Of a DNA stretch of 64,000 bases, positions 11,670 to 22,937 are shown one piece after another. The stretch comes from Zantedeschia hybrid cultivar (lineage: Eukaryota > Streptophyta > Magnoliopsida > Alismatales > Araceae): NCBI GenBank assembly GCA_030544215.1, contig JARZZO010000002.1, forward strand, positions 61,216,150 to 61,280,149, read 5' to 3'. The notes under the pieces are model-generated. The model worked only from the letters and a program-made list of their open reading frames with translations, ran no database searches and was not told the origin of the DNA. Each line of letters opens with the position of its first letter. The stretch's first letter is position 1. Made by a program: the position numbers and the translations under genes.

Positions 11670-11738
11670 AATTTGTGCCATGAAGGAGCATTTCGACCAT
11701 GGGAAGATGAACGGTTCAAGTTATGTGACAACTGTTGA
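11670..11738 (+). CDS. Uncharacterised plant protein, terminal coding exon
   Basis: After the acceptor CTCTGCAG the frame reads NLCHEGAFRPWEDERFKLC and ends DNC-stop (TGA at 11736). It continues the LRGFIFWLK motif of the previous exon in phase 0. HEGAFRPW is a motif I associate with the same plant family. About 80 bases of probable 3' UTR follow before a further GT at about 11,809, so a 3'-UTR intron is possible. Confidence 0.6.
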   Translation, partial: NLCHEGAFRPWEDERFKLCDNC

Positions 11739-14152
11739 TGGATGGTCAAGCCGTGGAGCTTCTTGTCTAATGCTGTGCATTGTAACTTGCGCATGAACAC
11801 TTCTCAGGTGCATCTTACCTTCTAACTGGAGCTGGTCTATGCACCTTGATTTCTATTTTTATGAATTCTATGCTACGCCCAGTCTGGCGCAATGTGATGT
11901 TATTAATCCCTTTCATAGGTGCTGTATGTGAAGCCGTGCTAACTGGGAATTGTACGGGGTCATACTTCATAGAACTTAATTGTATGCAAAGGAAAGTTTA
12001 GTTATCAGTTTATTGAAAACATGGAAACCTTGATATATCGCGAGAAATAAATAATTGAATGAAATTTCAATGATCAGTTTATTCATTACATAGAAACTTC
12101 AGAATATCCTTATAAATGATAATCAGAAGTGGCTGTAATGTTTCCCCCTTTCTAATGCATTCTCACCGGATGTCTGACTGGGAACAGTGACATCAATTGT
12201 TTCTTAAAGTGAATGGCAAGATTATGTATATATTTATTTCCCTCGTAATACTGGAGACTGATACAGGTTAATTATCATCTCCCAGCAGCTTTCTCAGTCA
12301 GTTCAAGTGGTATATCATTAGGTAGTTTTTTTTTTTCCTCCCGATCCCTCCAAACATTTACAATTATGAATAAATCCTAGTCTTTGGCATCCATTCTTGG
12401 AAATTGCTTCTCATTCCTCATTATCGAAGTAAAAAAGAGATTCTCCATTCTTAAATGAGACAACTATTTGGCTATCATTGTGAACTTGGCAAGAATGTCT
12501 TTTTTCAGGGCAATGTTAGTTATAAATTGAGGGAAGACCTTTGTCAGATGGCTTTCTCATCTCTCTTTAGAACTCAACTATGTTAATCCTATTACTCTAG
12601 CAACCTAGGCATTAAGTGGCGACGGCAGGGGGATCCCACGTGCTCTCTACTGCTAGGAGAAACTGGGGGAGATGGATGCCGGTGAAAACTGCATGGGCTG
12701 CAGAACCATATAGATGGTTGGTGTCGTCCACTTCCTTTTAAGATACTGCCATAGAAGAATAACACGCCAGTACGAATTCAGCACTTGCGTCGTTAAGATC
12801 AGGGGATTTCCCGTGTTGGCAGCCTATCTTTTCTCTAGCAAATGCACTGGTTGGTGGAAAACCTCTTAAGCAGAGAGAGAAGGGAGAAGAGGAAGAGGAG
12901 CAGAGTATTGGTTGGAAGGAGGGTGAGGCTGTTCCGTAACATTTGTTAGTTCATGCAACCAGTCGTATTAATGTGAGAAATTCAACTTTTGTACATTTTT
13001 CCTTTAAAAAACTACAAGTATTTATCGATGGCTAAATATGTCCACCGCTAGGTTTCTGTCCACAGTTTAGAGGAAAAAAACCATCAAAATTAAAATCCCA
13101 TGAGATGAGATCAACCTTAAGGGTTAATGTGATGACTTTTCTTTTTTTAACTGTTTATTAATATTTTTGGACATTATTTTTTGATATGTACTCGATCAAA
13201 TAGTTCTAATTGATTTTCAACATCGGACGGTGAAAATTAAAGTCTCGAAGATTGGAACAACCTTCAGGAGACTATTTGATTTTTTTTTTTTTTTAAATAT
13301 GTGGAGAAGAAGATTTTGAGGAGGGCTCATCTAAGTTAGATGAGGTAAGCAATGGTCAAAACACTAACCATGAATAATAGTTGTTTCAACTTAGTGAGCT
13401 AATTCTAATGAATTTAATGGGCTTAAATAACTTACTAATGAGCTTAGTAAGATACGAGGTATAACAAATACTTTCTTATATAGTTTACTGATTATTCTAT
13501 CAGATTCTTCGTTATAGTAAAAAAAAACTGGGCAGGCCTGTCACGCATTTAGAGTTATTCGAACAAACACATCAGCGTGCATGCACCAGTGCTTCCATTA
13601 ACATGAAGTCGCAAATTATCAGTGAGAGTCCTTCTCATTTACAATTTCTTAAATTGATTGTGGTGGAACTGGCGTACTGTTCTTCATCAAACTATTCTTG
13701 GCGAGCATCCATCCATGAATATACATTTTAAACTTAGATCTTCTCTATAGGAAAAATATCGTTTTTTCATTATAGTCCAAGTACAGAGACGACAGTGCTT
13801 CTTACCCCAAATTCGATAGAGAATCATAGATGGATACATAGACTCGGAAGTCTAACGATTATAGAGAAGAACTGAACTAATGTGGAGTAATAGTGGTCAA
13901 GCTTTGGGTGGATGTGAAAGCAAAAGTATGGCAATGAGCTTGGTGCAGAGGTATGCCTGCCAGGATCTCCTTCATGGAGAGTTTTGCGAATGTGCTACGT
14001 GAGATGGGCTGGTAAGTGCCAACAGGAGACTCTCCTAATGTCACTGCAGGTTGTACTACTAGATCTTCTAAAATTGTACTACATGCCTCCGAAAATTATG
14101 AAATAAAAAATCGGGCCCAGATTATTTTGCACACTTTTAATAATGTGGATAC

Positions 14153-14155
<3 letters not shown>
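11739..14155. other. 3' flank and intergenic DNA without a gene
   Basis: Nothing with coding character. There is a T run at 13,279-13,294 and short inverted stretches around 13,735 and 13,860. The first few hundred bases may be 3' UTR of the preceding gene. Confidence 0.45.

Positions 14156-14195
<40 letters not shown>
14156..14195. repeat. (TA)n microsatellite
   Basis: About 20 uninterrupted TA units. Similar but shorter TA runs occur at about 14,981-15,006 (inside the glyoxalase intron), 15,946-15,974 and 16,361-16,381. Confidence 0.95.
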
Positions 14196-14197
<2 letters not shown>

Positions 14198-14566
14198 ACA
14201 TTCTCTTAAGGACTTGTAGATGTTTGCGACCAAAGTATGGGTCACCGAATGCGCCCTCGCGATCTGGGTCCACCTACTGCGACCAATCGGGAGCTAACAA
14301 GTGGCATCAATTCCCCATCATCTTTGAAGCAACAACTCCAACCACTCTAACGGATGCCGAGTCCTTGAGAGTAGGGGGGGCAGTCAATGGGCCAAAACAC
14401 GGAGGCCCAATGTAAGCCCACTAAGCAAGGCCCGGGAGCCAAAAAAGAAAAATGTATCATTAACATGGGGTTTTCATGATTTCCGAAATAAATGCTATTA
14501 TCTTTTAACAGTAAACATCCATTCCTTAGTTACGTTGACAACGCACGCAATACGCCCCACAAATTA

Positions 14567-14744
14567 GAGAGGAGATCCTTTCAGTACATGTTTAGATGGG
14601 AGTCCAGCAATATTGAGAGGAGGAGGGCTTAAGTACGTGCCAACTTTTAGGATCAAATGAGAGTTTCTTTTGCAATATTTGGGCTCCTATGCCTTTCAGT
14701 ACTGCTGGACTCCGATCCAAACATGTACTGAGAGGATCTCTTGT
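14567..14744. mobile_element. MITE (178 bp), inverted repeat with 10-bp target duplication
   Basis: The left arm (GATCCTTTCAGTACATG..., then GGGAGTCCAGCA) pairs with the right arm (TGCTGGACTCC..., CATGTACTGAGAGGATC) over about 50 bp. Exact 10-bp direct repeats CCACAAATTA flank it at 14557-14566 and 14745-14754. A 9-11-bp target duplication suits a Mutator-like (MULE) MITE. The right duplication contains the stop codon of the glyoxalase gene. A second copy of the same family lies at about 23,245-23,425. Confidence 0.8.
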
Positions 14745-14751
14745 CCACAAA

Positions 14752-14943
14752 TTACAAGCTCCACCCCGCACAGTGCATGGGGAGCACGGGGAGCTTTTGG
14801 CAGTCGCAGATCTCGACCATGTAGCCGTCAGGGTCGTGGAAGAAGAGCTGGCCCACCTCGATCCCTCCCTCCTCCACCATCGCCGTCACGTACTCTATCC
14901 CCATCTCCTCCAGCCTCTGCTTCACCAGCTTGGTCTCCGCACA
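14752..14943 (-). CDS. Glyoxalase I-like protein (VOC superfamily), exon 3
   Basis: Last of three exons of a 157-residue protein. Acceptor GTGCAG, then CAETKLVKQRLEEMGIEYV, continuing in phase 0 from HISFQ. It contains GQLFFHDPDGYMVEICD, the typical C-terminal beta strand of glyoxalase/bleomycin-resistance proteins. Glu138 in MVEI is the fourth metal ligand. The protein ends in GWSL-stop. The stop codon TAA falls inside the target duplication of the adjacent MITE, so the transcript's 3' UTR must run into that element. Confidence 0.85.
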   Translation of the reverse strand, partial: CAETKLVKQRLEEMGIEYVTAMVEEGGIEVGQLFFHDPDGYMVEICDCQKLPVLPMHCAGWSL

Positions 14944-15103
14944 CTGCACGTTAATTTAAACAACATTACGGCACCCAAACATATATATATATATATATAT
15001 ATATATAGATATCTCCCATGCAGTACTTGGACATATGCATGCTAAAGACTGCCATCAAGAGATAATATTACTTTCGGCCAGCAGGATGGGGTTCCTTGAT
15101 TAC

Positions 15104-15212
15104 CTGGAAGGAGATGTGATTAGCTTTCGGGTTGATAACGGAAGGTTTTGTTCTCGGCTCCGAGCTCGAGCTGCGCTCGATCAAATGGATCCCAACCCCA
15201 TAGTTGAACAGC
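15104..15212 (-). CDS. Glyoxalase I-like protein (VOC superfamily), exon 2
   Basis: A 109-bp exon between CTGCAG and GTAATC. It completes the Trp codon split with exon 1 and reads LFNYGVGIHLIERSSSSEP to NPKANHISFQ. Glu70 (IHLIER) and His90 (ANHISF) are the second and third metal ligands of the VOC fold. The intron to exon 3 carries a TA microsatellite; the intron to exon 1 is 433 bp. Confidence 0.85.
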
Positions 15213-15645
15213 CTGCAGGGAGAGAGAGCACTCTTATTTAACTTGTGGACGTATGAAAAAGGGATGCGGATTGCCTCAATGTCGCGGTTCAATCTCAAGA
15301 TCAGATGGGTGACGTTTGACTAGTTTTTTGAAAGAAAAATTAAGAAGATCGCGTTTAACTTGAAGGTCACCTATTGGCATCCATAATCCCTCTGATTTAA
15401 GGTGGATAGTTCTAATAAGAGGAAAAAATATGGTGCAAGTGGAGAGAAACCTGGCTATATATACGTACGTGCACTGTTCCTTAATTTTATGCGTGGAGTC
15501 CAAATTTTAAAGCTTGGACATGGATCGAGGACTGCAGGCATCTCGCCCATGCACCGGAGATATATAGATCCGTAATGAAAAAGGAGAAAAAAGAAATGTT
15601 TTATAGGCAATACACAGCATATATATATGCATGTATGTTAATTAC

Positions 15646-15818
15646 CATGCTCCTTGGAAGTCGAAGGAGGAGGGCCTTTTGACGAGCACGAAGCCGAGAA
15701 CTTGCTCGTAGAATTCAGCAGACTTGTCGACGGATTCGCAGATGAAAGAGACATGGTTGAGGGAGGTCAGCGGGAGGGATGATGGAACCGGCCGCCGGGC
15801 TTCTTCCTCAACACCCAT
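15646..15818 (-). CDS. Glyoxalase I-like protein (VOC superfamily), exon 1 with start
   Basis: The start is the first in-frame ATG (MGVEEEARRPVPSSL); the open frame extends nine codons upstream but without an ATG. LTSLNHVSFICESVDKSAEFY carries His22, the first metal ligand. The set His22, Glu70, His90, Glu138 matches the H-E-H-E metal site of glyoxalase I and related VOC enzymes. The length (157 residues, one domain pair) is like the small plant glyoxalase I-like proteins. These are predicted to be cytosolic; no signal peptide is visible. Substrate cannot be read from the sequence: many plant members of this type have weak or no activity on methylglyoxal adducts. Exons are GC-rich compared with the AT-rich surroundings. 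All splice junctions agree in phase. Confidence 0.88.
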
Positions 15819-15924
15819 GCTAATTAATTCTGGTTGCTTATTCAAGTCCTCGAAGCAGCTGTTGCCGCGCGCTTAGGCTTGGTTTTCACCTCAAGAACGT
15901 GGGAAGCCCTTCGTTGTTTGCACG

Positions 15925-15932
15925 TATTTATA
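15925..15932 (-). promoter_or_regulatory. TATA box of the glyoxalase-like gene
   Basis: TATAAATA on the minus strand, about 107 bp upstream of the ATG, which leaves a normal leader of about 75 bp. A TA microsatellite lies just upstream (about 15,946-15,974). Confidence 0.65.
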
Positions 15933-15974
15933 GACAATTAGTTCATGTATATATATATATATATATATATATAA

Positions 15975-17118
15975 CATCATGCACGTACGTCTGAGTTGGC
16001 GCCAGATCGCTGCACACGTCCCTCGCCCTAACCATGGCCTCGATGATCATGTGCTGGATCTGACTCGAGACATTTTAAATTAAATCTGCTCCTACGTAGG
16101 GTGAAGTCATCTAGTCTGGTCATATTAATTCGCAACTGCCCAGAATTAATTGACAAATTGAATGCAAATATATAGGCTACTGTTTAATTAAGAAATGCAT
16201 GCACTTGCTCCTATACTATATATGTCATTTCTGAAAAATTTGTGTATAGAATACTCGCCACTTGAGTAGCTAGAGTGCCATATATAGGTCACCATTAGCT
16301 AATTAAAACACCATCATATCTTGGTGCAATCAGATACAGACATATTTCTTACAATATCAAATACATATATATATATATATAGTTTAATATCTAACAGTTG
16401 TATATTTGAAAAGAAAAAAAAGAAAGTCCTGTTTCCTGGTCCTTCATCTCCCATCACAAGAAACGCGGTCAGTTTTTCTTGTAAACCAAGTGCTGTCTTT
16501 CTGGATATAAACCTTAAGATATGACACAGATTAATTATCTGTTACTTCACCTTAATTAAGCTGTATAAATAAATATACCAGAGCCCAGTTCTGATTCATT
16601 AAAACATTACCCGGAAACATGTACTTTCCACTTCTGGATGATTGCTTGTTTTGCCAGCTGCGATTAATTCAAACAAGTTGCTTCTTTCCTTCATCTCAGT
16701 TCTATCTATACATAATAATTTATACGTGGTGACAAGATCATAAAAAGCAAGCTCTAAGTTTCCGGCCAGGTTTCGTCCGAGTAAGAACATAGTTTCCTTC
16801 ATGCCAGGGAAACCGTACGTGATTCATGGAAGGTTCTTCTTCATCAAATGGTTGAAGCTTTAGAACAGGTACAATTAAGCAACAGGCGAGGAGGATACAA
16901 GAGCCAACGTGAGACTTGCTTTATATTTAACTAGGTGCATCCATTAACGCGTATGTGTGAATGACAAGAAGCCATCCGTCGAACGGCTTGTTCATACGAC
17001 ACGGAAAACAAACTTCTAGGCCATGCCACGCACGAGATAATCGAATCAACCAAAAAGAGAGAGGGAACCGGCCTCTGTACACACCAGGGGCCCCGTTTGG
17101 AAAGGAATAGAGATCCTC
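15975..17118. other. Upstream flank of the glyoxalase-like gene, no other gene
   Basis: AT-rich sequence with a TA run at about 16,361. Open frames here are short and featureless. This may include the upstream part of the minus-strand promoter. Confidence 0.45.
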
Positions 17119-17411
17119 TAAGGCTTAGTTTGACGGGTCGTGAAAACGCAGTAAAATATGATAATTAGTTGCAACAAATTATATTAAGGTACCTTTTTTT
17201 AATGCTTGATTTGCCGTAAATAGCAGTATTTTAAAATCAGTTGATTCTTAAAATCTTTCTTTTAATTGATTTTAGTTTATAATCCAAAATCATCATAAAT
17301 CAAAATTGATAGATTTCAAAACTGATGATTTTAAAATTAGAGATTTTATTTATTTTAAAATTAGTGATTTCAAAAGGCATTTTACTATGCATCAAATGAT
17401 ACTTAGGCTTA
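17119..17411. mobile_element. AT-rich MITE-like element
   Basis: The left end TAAGGCTTAGTTTGA is the rough inverse of the right end (reverse complement TAAGCCTAAGTATCATTTGA). The interior is strongly AT-rich with GATTTTAAAAT-type inverted pieces. No clear target duplication. The ends are diverged, so the exact limits are approximate. Confidence 0.45.
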
Positions 17412-17503
17412 GAATAGACGAGCTCCATGCAAAGAGAGGAATTTTTCAAAAACCCTCCTTACATGTACGTAGCTTAATTTTCCCACTCTCAACGAGAAGT
17501 TCT

Positions 17504-17668
17504 TTTGAAAAAGAGTCCAACTTAGTGCACACTGGCGCGGGTGGGTGTATGCGCACGCCACGCACTGATAGGCCAGTACGAGTGGCTCTCACCCACTTTG
17601 GCCTATCAGCGCGCGGTGAACAAGCACACCAACCCGCACAGGTGTGCACTTAGAGTTCTCCTTTGAAA
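17504..17668. repeat. GC-rich imperfect hairpin / MITE-like inverted repeat
   Basis: The left arm (TTAGTGCACAC, GCGGGTGGGTG, CTGATAGGCCA) pairs with the right arm (TGGCCTATCAG, CACACCAACCCGC, GTGCACTTAG). The loop is about 20 bases. Both strands therefore carry similar short open frames, which are artefacts of the palindrome. The GC content is far above that of the neighbouring AT-rich DNA. Confidence 0.65.
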
Positions 17669-18770
17669 TATTCTCCTCTCCTCTCTGCACTTAGTGAGAG
17701 TCCCAACAAACCTGCACTTACAAGACTTTAGAAACTCCATTAGATCATAGATTATAACCATGAGGGATCACATTAAGTTTAAATTCCTTAATGAGTTTTC
17801 AAAATTAAAACTGCACGGGGTTGGGAACAATCCTCATGTCATTGATATTATTCTTTATTTTTTTTTAATTTTTACATCACCCAATAATGAAGATCAAAAG
17901 TGGCGTACGATCAGATGGTTATAGTTAAAATTTATGGTTGGAAAATTAATAAAGTCCCAAAAGATAAAAATAATTTTAAGAGGATAATTGAATTTTTAAT
18001 ATTTTATGATAAATTTTATTTTTTTAACATAGAGATGGAGTAAAAAATGGCCACGTGATCCGGCTGCAGGGCCTCATATCAGCATATCTATTATAACCAT
18101 AATCCGATTAATAAATAGTTCTTACCAGATACGAATTATTCATGATGAAACTTAGTGATACTACTTAGAAAGTTGGCTTGATGGTTTTGCCCTCTTGCTG
18201 AAAAAAGAATACTTTCTGGGAGGAAGATATATAAGAGACCTTCTCTGTGGCTACAAGGTTGTCTTCTCAACAATTAATATGTGACTAAAACTCTCATTTT
18301 GTGCATTGGTTGGGAGTCTGTCGTGGCTGTCAATATTTTGAAAAAGAATCGTACACTTTTGCCAACAAGATATTAGCACTTAGTCTGTAGAGGTTCGTGA
18401 CTTTATCATTTGAGAATAACTTGTTGCTGGTTACCGGTGTTTTTAATTATTATTGTTTTTGTTGGTCTCGTGGTGTCATACATGGTCGTCGTACAGTCTG
18501 ATTTCGGATCGGAGGACCTAAAAAAAAATGAAAAATTGAAAATCAACTCTAAATGAACAATAAAAAAATACTATTTTTTAATAAAAGACGCTGACAGCCG
18601 GTAGCAAGTTGCTTATCCTTTTGCTAGCTAGGAATGAAAAAAATGGCCTAAATTAAAAAGAATATAGGGAACCTTCTTTACCAGCACAAAGTTTTCTTCT
18701 CAACTAATATGAGACTAATTTTGTACCTCAACAATCCTCATCTAAATTTCCTTTTCATCATTAAGGTGCT
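17669..18770. other. No gene seen
   Basis: AT-rich intergenic DNA without coding likeness or bounded repeats that I can support. Confidence 0.45.
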
Positions 18771-18893
18771 CTATGGTTTGACAGAAAATACTATAAAACA
18801 TTGTTTTTTTTTCTATGAGACATAAAATGCCCTATTTTACACCATTTTATGATATTCTATTTAAATCAAACGGCTTCTTAATATATATAAGGT
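18771..18893. mobile_element. Small AT-rich MITE-like inverted repeat
   Basis: The left part (TGCTCTATGGTTTGACAGAA, then ACTATAAAAC) has a degenerate inverse at the right (TTTTATGATATTC, AAATCAAACGGCTTCTTAA). Limits and type are uncertain. Confidence 0.35.
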
Positions 18894-19342
18894 GAAAATA
18901 GCGCATTTGAACGGAGGCAAATTTGAGAATTTACATTTATAATCTGAGCAACCTTTTCAGAATCAGTCTTCTGTCCAATTTTGGGAGAAAACTCCCCCCT
19001 TGAGTGCTCCTTTTATCTCTCCTTCAAGACAGTTAAGATAGTAATTAATTTTCATTTGATCGCACCTAGCTAATAACTTCTGTTGGATGATTTTAATGAT
19101 TAGATCATTAAATTGATAGTCTTCTAATAAATCTTAAGATTACGACCGACGTTAAATTGTATTTGTTTGATGGCTCTATATGTGGTACATTCATCAGTGG
19201 ACTCATGCAATAGTACGTTATACCAAAAAAGATTACATTCTTTTAGAAGATATCAGGACCTTTTATTCATTTAGTGTCTTGTGCTGTTCAACTGAACGGC
19301 CATCGGTGAATCTGCAATACTTGCTGCACTGAGGGTCATCTT

Positions 19343-19842
19343 AGATGGGAGGTGGGAGGTACACGGATTGGACAGTTTTTTCAACGGATGAGTCACACAA
19401 GCATTAAATACGAGGGTAGGCCTCTAAACGTGACAAATGTGCATATAAGTGATAAATATTCTATGGACGTGATAAATATTATACTTATAAAGTATTTGTC
19501 ATGTCTAAAATTATTTGTCATCTCTACGTTCTTGTGTACAAATTTTTTAGTATTGTACAGACATGACAAACAATTTATAGACATGAGAAATCGTTTACAA
19601 AGTATTTGTCGTGCCTAAAAAATAATTATCATCGCTACGCATATGTATATAGATTTGTAGACATGATAAATATTTTCTAAGTATGATAAATATTTTGTGA
19701 GCATGATAAATAGTATTTATTATGTTCATAAAATATTTGTCACGTGTACACACATTTGTCACGCTCAGAGTCCTGAACTTATATTTAGTACTTGTGTGGT
19801 CCATCCGTTGAAAAAATTATCCAACTCATGTGTCCTACATCT
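19343..19842. mobile_element. Foldback / long-TIR MITE, about 500 bp
   Basis: Terminal arms of more than 100 bp are inverted copies of each other. The left arm reads GGACAGTTTTTTCAACGGAT, CACACAAG, GTGACAAATGTG; the right arm is its reverse complement with scattered changes. The interior repeats GATAAATATT and ATTTGTCATG on both strands, so the whole element can fold. No clear target duplication was found. Confidence 0.7.
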
Positions 19843-19980
19843 AGTTGGACTAATGACATTTTACATTACAAGATGATTCAAGTTACTGCATTGACTCTGA
19901 GCGCAACAAATATTACTCATAGAAATTAATGAAAAATAGGGCCTTTTATGTTATTTAGCCTTACTACGGCTAGCCAAGAT

Positions 19981-20330
19981 TCAAGAATATTCATCAGGTA
20001 GAACCAGACCAAGCTCCCTATTGCAATGATGCAGATTGCATGCATGCACGTTGCTCAGTAACAGCTTCAAGGTGTGACACGAGATGGTAGAGTGGGTCGT
20101 TGACACGAGATGGTAGAGTGGTGGTGGCCAGTTGCATTCCCTTTGAAATGAAGGGCGAGAAGGGTTTTGCCTTGTTGTGGTATTCATGATGCATGCTGCC
20201 AACCACCATGTAGAAAAGGCATCGTAAGCTCCCACTGCGGTATGGACGGAGCGACCACGTGAGATCGCCTGAACTTAATTCTTGTCCCCCCGCTGACATC
20301 CTTCTCCTACACCTTTCCATTTGACTAGCT
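19981..20330. other. No gene supported; small direct repeat
   Basis: A 20-base unit GACACGAGATGGTAGAGTGG occurs twice, around 20,076 and 20,102. Minus-strand open frames across the region have no recognisable domain. Confidence 0.35.
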
Positions 20331-20399
20331 TACTCGTATTTTATGTCACACGAGACTTTGTTTATATCGGTTTTAAAGTTTGATGTGTCTTGAAGTTTT

Positions 20400-22150
20400 A
20401 AATAAACTTAGGGAGCGGAGGAGAAACGAGGTCTTTGACGATGTTGCAGTCGGAGCAGCCGGTTGGTGAGGATGACCTCCGGGTTACTGGCAGAGTATAT
20501 ATAGTGGGACCTGCATCCAAAGTCATCTAGGAACTGCACCCAAGACATCTCATCAGCTGGCCCCGTGAGTGAGTCCAGGGGATAAACCTTCTTAAGTTGA
20601 CAGGGATAAAGGATGTGTGGCAAAATTTGGAGTTGTCCAGTTAAATATGAGATACTTACCTTCCTTCGATACCTCAGGACTCCTTCTGTGGGCAAGAGTC
20701 GATGTAAGTGCAATGAAGATTTCTGATGTGGGACTAAAATCCTTCCTTTTTTGCTGTTTCCTTTTGTATACTTGAGCTGGATACAGATCAGGTTCATCGA
20801 GCCTTGTGAATCCGGATTCTACTCTAGATCCTTGCACTGAACCTCGATAATACCAATATGCCAGTGGGCGAAGTATTGGGCCCAGAGTTGAAGTTCTACG
20901 CCCTTTGGGATTTTTCTCATCATTTTGTCCCCCACTCATGGGTAGGCATATGCTTCGAGAGGAAAGTGTTGTTCCCTCAGTCTTGTCGCTTACCTAGCAT
21001 GTTGTACCCTCTTCGTATTAGGCTTGGAGGAAGCTGACTGGGATGACCACGCATCCCTAAAGGATGATGAACGATCGTCATTGATGGGTCGAAGTCTCAC
21101 TCGTCACGATCAGAACCTTTTCTCAGTAATTAGGAGAGGGGAGAGGGAGAGAACCAGTTGTTCCTACAAAAGAGAATATCATCAAGGGTTCCCGACGATC
21201 GTCCGGGGTATCTCTCTCCAATACTTAAGTTAGAAAGCTGGAAAAAATCGAGAAAGAGCATAAGGAGGCTGGGCTAGTTCTTACATACCTAATTCAGTCG
21301 AATAAGGAGTCTTTTTATAGCAGTCGAGAGACAGTTGCCGGTCCTGTTCCGATTAGAATGAGTTTTCTGCCTAAGGTCTCCCTATCGGAGGTAATTTCTT
21401 AGTAGGAAAAGGTACGAAGAGAGTCCGATCATATTCGAAGTATGAAATGACTCGACCAGCGTAAGAGGATTCCAGGTTCGATTCCAAGTATGAAAGGGTT
21501 GCCCTAGGAAAGTGAATCCCGATCCTTCATGGGTCGTAGACAGACAAGTACCTGAAGAGGTGAAGCTTCCTGGTGCTGACTACTTTCTAAGTGTGGCAAA
21601 TTTTTGACCCGATCCAGTAAGACCAAATTAGGGGAGGACTTGGACACCCTATTCCTCCCTATTCCTCGATAGTGGATTGGCTAGGGGTCACGTCCCCTAA
21701 ATATGAGATGTGCTTGATTAATTTTTAGATCAGGACTATTAAGCCAACTTACCAATTTTTTGAGTCTTACCAATTTTTTTCCTTCACTTGTCCCTTAGCT
21801 TATTGACGTACTTCGTATGTCAAGGCGTGATTTGTATTCTTGGCATGCACCATTTGGCTAATGTCCCCTTGGGCATTTAAGTTCTCAGTTTCCCAAGAGG
21901 TCCCTTTACAGCGTTTGGGTTCTTTCGTGGGCTTTATAATCCCACAAAAGGGAGGATCACTTTTAGCATTTCAGTGAACACTTGGTCTCGAGTAAACCAT
22001 GGATTAAGCTGTGAGTGTTGTTGAGGACTGCGATGGGGCCCTCGTGGGCCACTCTTGAACTTCTTATTGTGGTTCGAAGGGCTTCCACATCCCCAACAAA
22101 TATCGTTTACGGACTGCATTTTCTCGGAGCGCCCCGATTCTTTCGCTTCT
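20400..22150 (-). mobile_element. Probable minus-strand LTR remnant with TATA box
   Basis: Read on the minus strand, TATAAAAA at 21,312-21,319 is followed about 60-100 bases later by CTTAAGTATTGGAGAGAGAT and ACCCCGGACGATCGTCGGG. This is the style of the R-U5 part of plant Ty3/Gypsy LTRs. Two unrecognised minus-strand frames lie further downstream (20,408-20,939; FTRLDEPDLYPAQVY). No paired LTR or coding domain is present, and the limits are rough. Confidence 0.35.
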
Positions 22151-22239
22151 CATGTGGCTCTGTTCGAGGCAAGATTCAAACTACCAAACAATAGTTTAAT
22201 TATTAAACTTATAATATATTAAATATAAGTTTAATATAC

Positions 22240-22770
22240 AAAATTTATTAGCGACCGGTAAAGTATTTTAGTTGTCGCAATTAGTACTTATTGGTGATGA
22301 TTTTTTTGCAGTTGTCACTAATAATATTATTGGTGACAACTTATTTAGTTGTCACGAATAATGTTATGATAGCCACACTTTTTCCATAATTGTGCTAATA
22401 AATAATAACGACAGAGGACATTTTTGATTGTCGCTAATAGTTTACCTATAGTTATCATTTTTATGAAGCCATCAATAATAACATTATTGGCGAGGGCTTT
22501 TTTTAGTCGTCACGAATAATATTATAATAGCGATGATCTTTCTATAGCGGTTGTGAATAATATTATAATAGTGACGATTTTCCTATAAGCCGCCACTAAT
22601 AATGTTATTTATGATGGCTATTAGCGATGATTTTTTTAGTTATTTACGATGGCTATTAATACTATAATAGCGACCGTTTTTTTTTAGCCATCGCTAATAA
22701 TATTACTGGCGACAACTTTTTATAGCCGTCGCCATTAAGCCATCGCTAATACGACAATTTCTACCGGTGG
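22240..22770. repeat. CACTA-like subterminal repeat cluster
   Basis: About ten degenerate copies of a unit like GCCGTCGCTAATAATATTA, on both strands and 30-60 bp apart, each with a T run. Subterminal arrays of this TTAGCGACGG type are typical of plant CACTA (En/Spm) transposons. No CACTA end and no transposase were seen, so this is an internal remnant or a non-autonomous piece. Confidence 0.5.
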
Positions 22771-22937
22771 TAACACACCAAGAGAAAAAAAAGATCGTGG
22801 AACCTATTTTTTTTAGAATAAAAAAATCCACTAACCCAAATACTAAAAAAATTACATGGGAAAGTGAGTACTCTAAAGCATCTAACAAAGATCATTCTAT
22901 AGGAGATTAAATCAAAATTACCTACTTCCCAACACGA

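Noticed and set aside
14670..15045. Plus-strand open frames over the glyoxalase exons
   Set aside because: They are shadows of the minus-strand exons and of the TA microsatellite (Tyr-Ile repeats).
17306..17653. Similar open frames on both strands around 17.4-17.65 kb
   Set aside because: Caused by the inverted repeat at 17,504-17,668, not by a gene.
20408..20939. Two overlapping minus-strand frames as a real gene
   Set aside because: No domain, no splice or start context, and the region reads as LTR leader sequence.
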